Source: an uncultured Bacteroidota bacterium (GTDB taxonomy: Bacteria > Bacteroidota > Bacteroidia > UKL13-3). Taken from it: a stretch of DNA of 64,000 nt. Position 1 is the first letter of the stretch. The number at the start of each line of letters is the position of its first letter. Positions 56,057 to 64,000 of this stretch are shown piece by piece. The notes beneath the pieces are model-generated. The model made no database searches and was not told the DNA's origin. It was given only the letters and a program-made list of their open reading frames with translations. The position numbers and the translations under genes were made by a program. The stretch is taken from positions 1-64,000 of the forward strand of contig CAINMV010000014.1 of assembly GCA_903850915.1 (NCBI GenBank). Reading direction: 5' to 3'.

Positions 56057-56506
56057 TTAAAACAAGTCATCGCTGTCTAATTCCTCTTTTGCAGCTTGCT
56101 TTATGCCTTTATTTTGTCCTTGCTTCTGCTTTTTTGCAACTTGAGTCGCATGGCTGTTATTTTTCGCTTTTAGTTCTTGCACTTTTTTATTATAAAGCAC
56201 AATTTGGTCGGGTGTTAAAGTCGCTTTGAAGGTATCCATTCCGTTTTTACGTGTGTTTTGAATACATTTTTTTCGTGTTGTTTTGTCCATTATGGTATCA
56301 GCACGTAACAAATTTAAATCTGCAAACATTTTATTTATGCCAGGCTTAGTTTTACTTTGCTGGTCCTGAGTAAGGGCTAATTCTCGTGTCCATAAATTTA
56401 AAAAACGGTATGTTTTTTCTTCAGGTGTTGCAATTTTCATTCGATTGTTTTGTGCCCACGCAATAGAAGAGGTTAATAAAAGAAGGCTGAATAGGAAGTT
56501 TTTCAT
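56057..56506 (-). CDS. Small exported protein with LTxxQ motifs (Spy/CpxP-like)
   Basis: 149 residues with a signal peptide (about 1-18, cleavage after AWA-Q). The mature helical part contains ELALTQDQQSKTKPG and ATLTPDQIVLYNKKVQE, two LTxxQ-type helices as in Spy/CpxP chaperones and related DUF4890-like Bacteroidota proteins. The C-terminus is strongly Lys/Glu-rich (KQKQGQNKGIKQAAKEEL). It is probably periplasmic and may be an envelope-stress chaperone, but no regulator neighbours it. It is convergent with the histidine-rich membrane protein gene. Confidence 0.72.
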   Translation of the reverse strand: MKNFLFSLLLLTSSIAWAQNNRMKIATPEEKTYRFLNLWTRELALTQDQQSKTKPGINKMFADLNLLRADTIMDKTTRKKCIQNTRKNGMDTFKATLTPDQIVLYNKKVQELKAKNNSHATQVAKKQKQGQNKGIKQAAKEELDSDDLF

Positions 56507-56620
56507 GGTGTTTTGTGATGTTTACTTTATGTACTTTTTTGACGGAGTGAAAAAGGAAAGGTTTAATGCATAGAAAAATCTATTATGGTGCTTTAAAATT
56601 TTCGAATAATACGAATAGAA

Positions 56621-57991
56621 TTATCTAAAAACATTCAGAAGCTTTGTTCCATAGTAGCTCCAGTCCCAATCCGATGACCCATAAAAGCAGCAATCATATT
56701 CCTTTGCCATCGTGGTGGTGATTAGCATAAAGAGTAACAAAACAAGTCCCGCTAAAATGAGTGTTTTCTTTCTTTTTTCAATTGTCGAGAATACATTCAT
56801 CAATGGTAGCGATAGTAAGGGGTAAAAATCGATTAGGCCTCGATGGCCATAGCCACAACCTAAATAATAGGACCACCATGATCCATAGAAAACAATATAA
56901 ATAACAATGATGTAGCTAGCGGCGAATCCAAAATACGACTTTTGTTTTAAATAAATTATTGAGCCAATAACCACAAAAGTAAAGGCAGGCACATACAATA
57001 TAATTCCATTTTTGGGCGCAAACAGCACTTCTAGGGATTTTTTGGCGAAGAAATTAATGAAAGTCTCATCGTTATATAAGCTCATTGTAATTGCCTCTGT
57101 AACATAATAATTGTAAATCAATTGCGGTAAAAGAAAAAGGAAAATGGTGAGTGTTATTACGAGTAGTTTTTTTATACCTAGCAATTCTTGGCAACGATTT
57201 TTAAAGGTTAAAATAGTATTTGTATCGAGAAACAAGAGCACCCAGATAAAAATAATATTGACAGGCCGAATAGCTAATGCCAATGAAAAGAAAAGGATGG
57301 AGATGACAAAGTCTTTAAGATAATTTTTATTCAGATGCCGTTTATAGAAAAAAAGAAACCCGCTTATTGTAAAAAAGGAATAGATATGCGACATTCCTCC
57401 ATCAGCTGTTGCATAATAAAGTAAATTCGTTCCTAATGGCAGCACTACAAACGAAAAGACAAATGGAATTCGAGGATTTTCATAATAAAAACATGAAAAA
57501 AGATAAAGTAAAAACAATCCAAGAGCAAAATAAAAGGACGCAGCCCAGTCGATGGCATGATAATATTCAACTGAAGAATAGCCGTCGCGAATTATTGCTT
57601 GTTGATGTGCAACATGCCAGAATGGCAATTGTAGTAAAGCAACACCATAAGGATATTTGGTGGAAATTATTCCATTTAAACGATTCACTTGAAAGCCATG
57701 ACCTGTAATTGACTCAATGCTATCCGGCATATTACGGCCATCGAAATGATAAATAAATAGGGCTGGCAGAAGCACATTGTATCCTGCTTTATCAGCTTTT
57801 AGCTCTCTATGAAAATCGTTTAACGGGCGTTTTTGATTGTATCTTAAACCTGAAAATAAACTGAATGAGAACCAACCAACAACTGCTAATGCAATGAGTA
57901 CCTTATGTGATGGTGATAGCTTAATTTTCCCCAAGTCGATTAAATTAAAGATGGATAAATTTAAATTTAGTAGCTGTTTTTTGAGTTTCAA
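56621..57991 (-). CDS. Polytopic GT-C-like membrane protein
   Basis: 456 residues from the longest start, with about ten transmembrane helices after a first helix near 30-48. An extracytoplasmic loop follows it (NQKRPLNDFHRELKADKAGY) with ND and DFH residues. The spacing and the aromatic helices (FYFALGLFLLYLFSCFYY, YSFFTISGFLFFYKRHLNK) resemble GT-C-fold or mannosyltransferase-like transferases. No ATG exists near the start: the frame opens with TTG at 57989-57991 and overlaps the BNR gene by 47 nt, or with TTG at 57932-57934, 10 nt after its stop. The exact start is therefore uncertain. Confidence 0.72.
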   Translation of the reverse strand: MKLKKQLLNLNLSIFNLIDLGKIKLSPSHKVLIALAVVGWFSFSLFSGLRYNQKRPLNDFHRELKADKAGYNVLLPALFIYHFDGRNMPDSIESITGHGFQVNRLNGIISTKYPYGVALLQLPFWHVAHQQAIIRDGYSSVEYYHAIDWAASFYFALGLFLLYLFSCFYYENPRIPFVFSFVVLPLGTNLLYYATADGGMSHIYSFFTISGFLFFYKRHLNKNYLKDFVISILFFSLALAIRPVNIIFIWVLLFLDTNTILTFKNRCQELLGIKKLLVITLTIFLFLLPQLIYNYYVTEAITMSLYNDETFINFFAKKSLEVLFAPKNGIILYVPAFTFVVIGSIIYLKQKSYFGFAASYIIVIYIVFYGSWWSYYLGCGYGHRGLIDFYPLLSLPLMNVFSTIEKRKKTLILAGLVLLLFMLITTTMAKEYDCCFYGSSDWDWSYYGTKLLNVFR

Positions 57992-60827
57992 AAACGAGAA
58001 TATACGTGCCTTTTGTCAGAATTTCAGTGGGTATTGTCAGCGATTTCGGTTGCTCTATTTTTACAGAATATGCAAGCCTTCCATCTAAAGTGTAAATGGC
58101 TACAACACCAGGTTGGCTGCTAACGGCAGTAATGTTCTTAATTGCCGGATTTGGGTAGAAATAAAAGCGATCGGATGCTAATGAATTTGAAATGCCACTC
58201 GGAAAAACCTCTATGGAATCGGATATGGCGAAACACCCATTGCCATTATTTATTTTCACTTTATACCATCCGGAATAGTCGGTAGCAATGAACTTTGCAT
58301 TGCCCGTAACTTGTGTGTTATTTACATACCAAGTATAGGAGGTAGTCGTTAAATTACATTGCATCAAATTCCCAGCACGCGATAATATGGGTTTGGGATT
58401 GGCTATAACGGTAATAGTTTTTTCAATTGAATCGCTGCCAAATGAATTGGAAACTATAAGTTTGATTTTTTTAATGCCGGCTCCGTAAAAAGAAGTGGTC
58501 GCATTGCAGTTGTTGGATGTCGAAGGTATTCCATTTTCAAACATCCATCGATATTGGGTAGGACTGTTAAAGCTGTAATCTGAGAAATTCGTCAAATCGC
58601 CTTCGCAAATTTGAGGAGACGGAAGTGTGAAGCCTGCTTTAGGTTTTATAATACTATAAGGCATTACGTTAGCCACCCAAACGCCTCTTCCATGGCTAAA
58701 TATAAATAGTTTTCTATCGTAAGCACGTAGTTTAATGTTGTAAATACAAACATTCGGTATATCCGTTGTTTTCACCCAATTACTTCCACCGTCACTAGTG
58801 GTATACAACCCAAAGTCTGTGGCTACCATAAAGTTGGTGTTCGGATACTGTGGGTCCACTTCAATGCTATTGCATGGCAAGCTCGCAGGTAAGTTACCTG
58901 AGATATTGGTCCAAACAGGGATAGAATCAGTATTGGATACCTTCCAAACTCTAGGCTGTGTGTTATAGTTTGTTAGGGTGATAAATATTGTATTTCGGTT
59001 TCCAGGTTGAACTTTTATGCTTCCAATAAAATCCGTTGTTAAGGTAGAAGGTTTTGTGGTTGTGAGGTCTTTTTCTTTACCTGCTGTGGTTGTTAGGGAA
59101 GAGTCAATTCGTGAGAGCAACATATTAGCTCCACCAAAATACAAGATAGCATTAGTGTCGGCACTTAAACCCAAGGCGTAAGGCTGTTTGCTAAGTGCAT
59201 TTGTAATTGCGGAAAAGGTGGTTCCAATACTTCGATATACTTTTGCCTTGGAGGGAAAGAAAATTTGATTGCCATCTTCTGGATTAATTTCTAATGGATT
59301 AATAAACCATTTCTGATCTGTTGGCATGGTCATCGCGGTAAGGTTGGCTGTGGTTCTTAAGTTAATGGCTTTAAAAATACTTGCACTCTGATATGAAACG
59401 AACCCTTTATTATCATCATTTTGATTGATAGCATTGAAACATCCATCCGCCCCCTGAATGGACGTAAATGTAGTGTTGGCCGATAAAACCCTTTGCGATC
59501 CGTTATCTTGGGCTCCCATAATTGCAGATAATCCTGTCCTAAAATAACTACCACAATAATACTGAGTTACAGTATACCCATTATTTAAATTACTGAAATT
59601 CCCTAGGTTGTTCCAATCATATCGGAAAACACCACCATCATTGCCACACAAAACCCTTGAAGAGCCAGGGACATTAACGAGGATATGGTAATCAGAATGC
59701 GAATTGGCTGAGGTAGGTGCAACCCAGGTTTGGCCACCATTAGCGGAATAACCAAAGGCCACGCTGCCTACAAATAGTTTGTTGGTGTCAGTAGGGCAAA
59801 TAGCGGTAGTTAAGCAAAACCAAGTATAGCTAAATCCAATAGTTGTTGGTGTAGTGATGGTACGCCAAGTATTTCCCCCATCACTGGTTTTATAGGTTCC
59901 CAATACAGAGGCATCGGAGGAGGCGGAGACAACGGCAAACATTACATTGGGGAAGTTTTTACACACAGCAAAGTCGATAAGACCCATGCTGCCGCTAGCA
60001 AAGCCATTACTTAGCAAGTTAAAGGTACCTAAATTGCCATTGGCGGATTTGTAGATCCCGAAGGTGCGACGTGCAATTAAGATGCTTCCATCATTAAATA
60101 CTTCGATATGTGTGATTCCTGTGGTTGATGGAAATACATTAATAAAGGTGGCTCCACCATCCGTACTTTTAAACAAACCTTTCGACTCGGTAGCTACGTA
60201 GAAAGTATTACTATCGTTTAGGGCGTGTTTTATGTCCCAGGTGGCTATGAAATTAGCGTTAAGCGAAGATGCTAACACAGAAAAGGTAAGTCCTCCATCT
60301 GTTGACTTAAACACACCTCCGCCGAGTTGTCCGCCGGTATTGCTACTTGCATCGGCAATAGGATAAGGCTCGCCAGTGCAGTAATAATAGATTCTTTTAT
60401 TAATTGGGCTCTGGGTGATGGCCGTGATATTTAGATTTTCTTGATTGTCGTTTACTGGTCGCCAACTGGAGCCTGCGTTTTTGCTCTCCCATAATCCTCC
60501 AGCAACGCTGCCTGCGAAGTAGTGTGTGGTATCTGACCAGTCGATAATGAGAGCACGGGTGCGACCACCAATATTACCAGGTCCGATGTTCTTAGCGGAG
60601 TCTAATATCCCAACGGAATTTGTTTTATTTAGAACTGCGTCTTGCAAAGCCCACTGATGACTCATTAAAATTGGAATATTACCTTGTGCATCTTTTTTCA
60701 TTTCGAACCACTGTGAAATCCACTGTGGACCTTTTTCTTTACTATTTTCTTGAATTGAATTTGGTATAATTAGAACTGCAGCGGAAAGTAATAAGGCAAT
60801 GAAGCAGAGGAAGATTTTTTGAAGCAT
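57945..60827 (-). CDS. T9SS-exported BNR/sortilin-like repeat protein
   Basis: 960 residues from the ATG at 60827 (GTG at 60845 is the alternative). A signal peptide (LQKIFLCFIALLLSAAVLI) is followed by a large beta-propeller region (about 90-720) with BNR/VPS10-type Asp-box repeats such as LWESKNAGSSWRPVND, GVFKSTDGGLTF, LFKSTDGGATF and YKTSDGGNTWR. A PKD/Ig-like domain follows (about 760-860, GDLTNFSDYSFNSPTQYRWM). The C-terminus is a T9SS type A sorting domain (FYFYPNPAIKNITAV ... KGTYILVFET), so it is secreted or surface-attached, possibly as a glycosidase- or adhesin-like protein. Catalytic residues are not recognisable. Confidence 0.88.
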   Translation of the reverse strand: MLQKIFLCFIALLLSAAVLIIPNSIQENSKEKGPQWISQWFEMKKDAQGNIPILMSHQWALQDAVLNKTNSVGILDSAKNIGPGNIGGRTRALIIDWSDTTHYFAGSVAGGLWESKNAGSSWRPVNDNQENLNITAITQSPINKRIYYYCTGEPYPIADASSNTGGQLGGGVFKSTDGGLTFSVLASSLNANFIATWDIKHALNDSNTFYVATESKGLFKSTDGGATFINVFPSTTGITHIEVFNDGSILIARRTFGIYKSANGNLGTFNLLSNGFASGSMGLIDFAVCKNFPNVMFAVVSASSDASVLGTYKTSDGGNTWRTITTPTTIGFSYTWFCLTTAICPTDTNKLFVGSVAFGYSANGGQTWVAPTSANSHSDYHILVNVPGSSRVLCGNDGGVFRYDWNNLGNFSNLNNGYTVTQYYCGSYFRTGLSAIMGAQDNGSQRVLSANTTFTSIQGADGCFNAINQNDDNKGFVSYQSASIFKAINLRTTANLTAMTMPTDQKWFINPLEINPEDGNQIFFPSKAKVYRSIGTTFSAITNALSKQPYALGLSADTNAILYFGGANMLLSRIDSSLTTTAGKEKDLTTTKPSTLTTDFIGSIKVQPGNRNTIFITLTNYNTQPRVWKVSNTDSIPVWTNISGNLPASLPCNSIEVDPQYPNTNFMVATDFGLYTTSDGGSNWVKTTDIPNVCIYNIKLRAYDRKLFIFSHGRGVWVANVMPYSIIKPKAGFTLPSPQICEGDLTNFSDYSFNSPTQYRWMFENGIPSTSNNCNATTSFYGAGIKKIKLIVSNSFGSDSIEKTITVIANPKPILSRAGNLMQCNLTTTSYTWYVNNTQVTGNAKFIATDYSGWYKVKINNGNGCFAISDSIEVFPSGISNSLASDRFYFYPNPAIKNITAVSSQPGVVAIYTLDGRLAYSVKIEQPKSLTIPTEILTKGTYILVFETQKTATKFKFIHL

Positions 60828-60926
60828 GAGAATCGGTTCAAGCACTTTAGTTGCTCGTCAACAGATATTCAAAGTAAAGCAATCGATGTGTAAAACACAA
60901 ATAACAATAGTGCAGGCTGCCTCAGT

Positions 60927-61535
60927 TTAAGCCAAGGGTCGAAATCCTTCATTCAAGAGCAAGTGGATAAATGCATCAAGTTTTATGGATAGCTCTGACT
61001 CAGTTTTTAATTTTCCTATTTCTATTTTTAAAATAATTTTTGTCGGTGTAAAAGTAGCGCGTTGTTGTTTAAGTAAATGGAAGAGTGCAGAGAACTCTTC
61101 TTTGGTCATCTTCTTTACCGCTATTTTGAATTGGAATAGAAGGAAAAGTTGATTTTCTTCATCAGGAATAACCTCCACTAAAAAGGTGTTTATCCGGCCG
61201 CTCATAATAGGTTCTAGTAAATCAAATTTCGAGTTGCCTGCAGCATTAATAAAAGCAAAACCATTATTTTTAAAGTATGCGGAGAGAGCTGGAATACTAT
61301 AGATTCTCATCCTACGTTGAAATTCATAGTTGCCAGTAACTAAAAGTTGTAATAGAATATATCCTGTTAAAAGTATTGCTGATGCCACGCCTATGGAAGC
61401 AACCATGAAGGAGTCGAGCGAATAAAAATAGAGTATAACAAAAACACAAGCAGCGGAGATAACGCTAAACGCAACGAGATAAATTATTGCGGCATATTTT
61501 AAAATATGTCGATTTAGCTGATAATATTTTTTCAT
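60927..61535 (-). CDS. Small membrane protein, function unknown
   Basis: 202 residues with two transmembrane helices close together (about 12-35 and 42-64) and a cytoplasmic-looking C-terminal domain (about 65-202) of mixed alpha/beta character. It includes NKFLVEV-like and KMTKEEFSALFHLLKQQRA segments. No known family is evident to me. It sits between two very large T9SS cargo genes and may be unrelated to them. The N-terminus (MKKYYQLNRHILKYAAI) is basic, so positive charges face the cytoplasm. Confidence 0.68.
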   Translation of the reverse strand: MKKYYQLNRHILKYAAIIYLVAFSVISAACVFVILYFYSLDSFMVASIGVASAILLTGYILLQLLVTGNYEFQRRMRIYSIPALSAYFKNNGFAFINAAGNSKFDLLEPIMSGRINTFLVEVIPDEENQLFLLFQFKIAVKKMTKEEFSALFHLLKQQRATFTPTKIILKIEIGKLKTESELSIKLDAFIHLLLNEGFRPLA

Positions 61536-61614
61536 ATCCGGTATGCAAATCCATTCGGATTTTTATGGGGTACGTTCAACGGATCTATTTCTCAATTAAT
61601 GCCAAGTATTATCT

Positions 61615-64000
61615 TTAAGGCTTGATTAACTTAACAAAACGAACTTCATCCAAATACACTAATTTTAGCAAATAGGTTCCTGATGCAAAATTTTGAGTGT
61701 TAATAACGGTAAGCTCTTGCAATGGTATTTGAATGTCCATAGCACGACCTAACGCGTCGAAAAGCGTTATCTGTTCAGGCAAATTTTTGTCGAAAGAAAG
61801 TAAAATTTCATTGGTGAATGGATTTGGTGAACAGCTGAAGTATTTATTTTGTGTGTTGTTTATTCCGTTGTTGAAATATACCTGAACCTCTTCACAATAA
61901 TCAGAATCGCAATCTCCAAAGGTAACAACCTTAAGGCAAACAGTATAGTTCCCGCTTTTCTTATAACGATGGTTGGGTTGATATTCACTTGTTGTGTCAC
62001 CGTCACCAAACTCCCAGAAATAGCTCTTATATCCTGAACGCAATGGGTGGAAATAAGCATAATCTAATCCGATATTGTAATTGCTTGAGAACATAGGGTC
62101 CGGACTTTCAACATAAACAACGATAGAATCTTTTGCACTGAGTATGGTGCAACCGTCATTGAGTGTTAAAACATAACAGGTTGTTATATTTGGGGTAACG
62201 GTAAGTTGCTTGGATGTTCCAATGATAGCCGCAATGCCAGATTCACGCCATTGATAGGTATAGTTTTTTAATCTTCCTCCTATAGGAGTAACATCTAAAA
62301 CCACAGGGATGCCATTACAAACCAGTGTTACTGGCGATTTAGAAAGGCTCATCGAAAGCTTGCTTCGCATCGGTATTTTAAAACGAACGGAGTCGTTTAG
62401 TGTTGTGCAACTATCCTTGAGCCGGATAATGAAGTTATGATTAGGATTGATGGTAGTAGTAAAGGTATTACTCAAGCCGGCTTGCAACACGGTGTTTGTA
62501 TTTCCATCAATAAAGGTGTATGTGTAGGTTAAATCACCTCCATACCCTGTTGCAGTGATGGTGGTTTGTGCCCCAATACAAACTGTATCGGGGCTGCTCT
62601 TCCAAGTAACGGAAAGAGGAGCACGCACAGTAACGGTTATTGATGCCGTATCGTTTTTAGGCGTACAACTATCGGTAACGAAAACCTTATAAATGGTGGT
62701 TGTTAAAGGTGAAACGCTAATGCTGTTGCTTTTTGAATATGCGATAATGTTACTTCCAAGAAGCCATCCAAAAGTAAAGTTGCCATTACCACCAAAGCCG
62801 CTTGCGGTAAGTGTAACGCTATTGCCTTTGCAAATTGTAGCTGCCGATGTGGCGGTTATAGAAAGAGGTTGAAGTACATTTACAGTAACAAAATCACTAT
62901 CGATCACAGAAGTACAGCTGTCGGTTAAGATTACGGTGTATGTTTGTGTGACAAGCGGTGTAACCGAAATCAACGGCGATGAAGATTGTTTTAATGTCAC
63001 TCCTCCTGAACGCCACTCGTAAGCGTATTTTGAGTTTAACCCTCCTGTTGATGAAGCGCTTAATGAGGTGCTTGCACCATAGCATAAAGTGGTGGCGCCA
63101 AGTCCGGTTACATTTAATGGCGCTCTAATATTTAAAGTTACAATGTTGCTAGCTATACTATTAGAGCATTTGTTAGATGAATTCATGCGGTATCTCCATC
63201 CATTTTGAGCAAATGTGACTATAGGTAAATTTAAAATAGTATCTGTGGCTCCACTGATATTAAGCCATCCATTAACGCCGTCATTATATTGCCATTGGTA
63301 AAATGTTCCTGAAATAGAAGGAGCTAGGGCTTTGAAAGACGCCGGTGCGCCATCGCAAACCGTTATACTTTGTGGCTGTTGTGTGTAAAAAACAACGGTG
63401 TCAACTAGAACTGTTAAGGTGTCGGTGTACTGAAAATTTTGGCAACTATTATAAAAATAAGCACGAATTTTAAGGCTATTCAATGTTGTGTTTGCAACAA
63501 ATGAAAATACAGAATCGATGGCGGTTGGAATATTAACAAATGTTTTTCCTGAATCTGCACTAACCTGCCATTGCTGAAAGATAGGAGCTGCACCACTGGC
63601 CTTTGATTTTAATGAAACTAAAGTGCCACTACAAACAGGGGTAAAGGTGGGCTGCAAAGTAATTGTTGGTGGCGCCATGGCACTGGTTGGTGTGAATGTA
63701 ACACCATAGGCACGTTCGCCATAAGCTGCATTGTATTTTCCGCGAATGCTAAACCAATATGCCACATTATTTGTAAGGTTTCTAACGGTATAAAAGGTGT
63801 CGATTGTGGTACCTACGGACTTCATACTTCCATTGATTAATTGCATCACATCGTAGCCAGTTACTGAGGCGATTTTTTTCCATTTTAATGTTACCTGTTT
63901 ATCGCATATCACCCCTTTAATGGTGTCAATTACGGGTAATATCGAGAAGTTAGAATCACTTATATCTGTATAAGCGCCTGCAGTAATTCGGATTCGTGCT
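61615..64000 (-). CDS. Large T9SS cargo protein with Fn3, Ig-like and PKD repeats (5' end beyond window)
   Basis: The frame stays open to the right edge, so the gene starts outside the window and the visible 795 residues are its C-terminal part. Residues nearest the edge (RIRITAGAYTDISDSNFSI) look like the end of a peptidase-associated domain. Then come an Fn3-like domain (KQVTLKWKKIASVTGYDVMQ), an Ig-like region, four tandem 85-residue Ig-like units, a PKD domain (FWEFGDGDTTSEYQPNHRYK) and a T9SS type A sorting domain (SPNPFTNEILLSFD ... GTYLLKLVYLDEVRFVKLIKP). It is a surface or secreted protein; the missing N-terminal part could well hold a protease, which is inferred. Confidence 0.88.
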   Translation of the reverse strand, partial: ARIRITAGAYTDISDSNFSILPVIDTIKGVICDKQVTLKWKKIASVTGYDVMQLINGSMKSVGTTIDTFYTVRNLTNNVAYWFSIRGKYNAAYGERAYGVTFTPTSAMAPPTITLQPTFTPVCSGTLVSLKSKASGAAPIFQQWQVSADSGKTFVNIPTAIDSVFSFVANTTLNSLKIRAYFYNSCQNFQYTDTLTVLVDTVVFYTQQPQSITVCDGAPASFKALAPSISGTFYQWQYNDGVNGWLNISGATDTILNLPIVTFAQNGWRYRMNSSNKCSNSIASNIVTLNIRAPLNVTGLGATTLCYGASTSLSASSTGGLNSKYAYEWRSGGVTLKQSSSPLISVTPLVTQTYTVILTDSCTSVIDSDFVTVNVLQPLSITATSAATICKGNSVTLTASGFGGNGNFTFGWLLGSNIIAYSKSNSISVSPLTTTIYKVFVTDSCTPKNDTASITVTVRAPLSVTWKSSPDTVCIGAQTTITATGYGGDLTYTYTFIDGNTNTVLQAGLSNTFTTTINPNHNFIIRLKDSCTTLNDSVRFKIPMRSKLSMSLSKSPVTLVCNGIPVVLDVTPIGGRLKNYTYQWRESGIAAIIGTSKQLTVTPNITTCYVLTLNDGCTILSAKDSIVVYVESPDPMFSSNYNIGLDYAYFHPLRSGYKSYFWEFGDGDTTSEYQPNHRYKKSGNYTVCLKVVTFGDCDSDYCEEVQVYFNNGINNTQNKYFSCSPNPFTNEILLSFDKNLPEQITLFDALGRAMDIQIPLQELTVINTQNFASGTYLLKLVYLDEVRFVKLIKP
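62100..63125 (-). repeat. Four tandem 85-residue Ig-like units
   Basis: Each unit opens with PL/KL-x-(V/I/M), carries a C-x-G segment after about 20 residues, a GG turn near 32-35 and closes with T-x-Y/F-x-V/I-x-L/V-x-D-x-C-T. The units are diverged at DNA level. Confidence 0.7.

Noticed and set aside
1-64000. CRISPR arrays, tRNA or rRNA genes, insertion sequences, prophage or integrases
   Set aside because: Looked for direct-repeat arrays, tRNA-like folds, transposase or integrase motifs and terminal inverted repeats on both strands; none was seen. The repeats found are protein-level repeats within large genes.

Overview
The window is AT-rich chromosomal DNA of a member of the Bacteroidota, most likely a Chitinophagales- or Sphingobacteriales-like environmental lineage. 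The evidence is: (i) several starts are preceded by the TAnnTTTG -7 promoter element of this phylum; (ii) three large secreted proteins end in type IX secretion (T9SS) C-terminal sorting domains; (iii) single-ORF SecDF, BatA-type vWA protein, Mpl, LptB, LpxH and ExbB-ExbD-TonB give a typical Gram-negative Bacteroidota envelope set; (iv) Shine-Dalgarno sequences are mostly absent. I see no tRNA, rRNA, CRISPR array, insertion sequence, phage or integrase gene. The density of core genes suggests a stable chromosomal region.

Layout. 1-337: the 3' end of an unidentified gene, then the promoter region of prmA. 1.2-12.5 kb: six co-directional exported or membrane-anchored proteins: a 1457-aa beta-rich protein, a protein with four Ig-like repeats, a bitopic membrane protein, two relatives of the phosphodiester glycosidase (NAGPA/DUF2233) family, one apparently degenerate, and a LamG-HYR surface protein. 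This is the most unusual part of the window and could be an uncharacterised surface-glycan or cell-surface module. 12.5-21.7 kb: GNAT acetyltransferase, TlpA-like thioredoxin, ornithine aminotransferase, a secreted protein of unknown function, peptide chain release factor 2, an ECF sigma/anti-sigma pair, an RsmI-like paralogue, a pentapeptide-repeat protein and a YgiD-type dioxygenase. 22-34.7 kb: a double amidohydrolase, LD-carboxypeptidase divergent from lptB-rsmI, a predicted outer-membrane barrel, a TMTC-like GT-C/TPR membrane protein, the recX / FMN reductase / meaB operon, and a T9SS-exported beta-helix protein.

34.8-50.4 kb: urocanate hydratase, a small lipoprotein, SecDF with a clear intrinsic terminator, a fatty-acid desaturase, a carboxymuconolactone-decarboxylase-like protein, an M16 double protease, then a minus-strand run of mpl, rnhA, folC and the exbB-exbD-tonB operon. 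50.6-64 kb: a dihydroorotase homologue without its metal-binding HxH motif directly behind a BatA/vWA membrane protein, lpxH, a histidine-rich polytopic membrane protein, an LTxxQ-type periplasmic protein, a GT-C-like membrane protein, and two very large T9SS cargo proteins, the last running off the right edge.

How they work together. Envelope construction dominates: LptB and LpxH (LPS), Mpl and LdcA (peptidoglycan recycling), SecDF (Sec export feeding T9SS), ExbBD-TonB (energising outer-membrane transport), and many Sec/T9SS cargo proteins. At four starts (rocD, ldcA, lptB and the beta-helix protein) the TAnnTTTG box ends exactly 6 nt before the ATG, which predicts leaderless transcripts.
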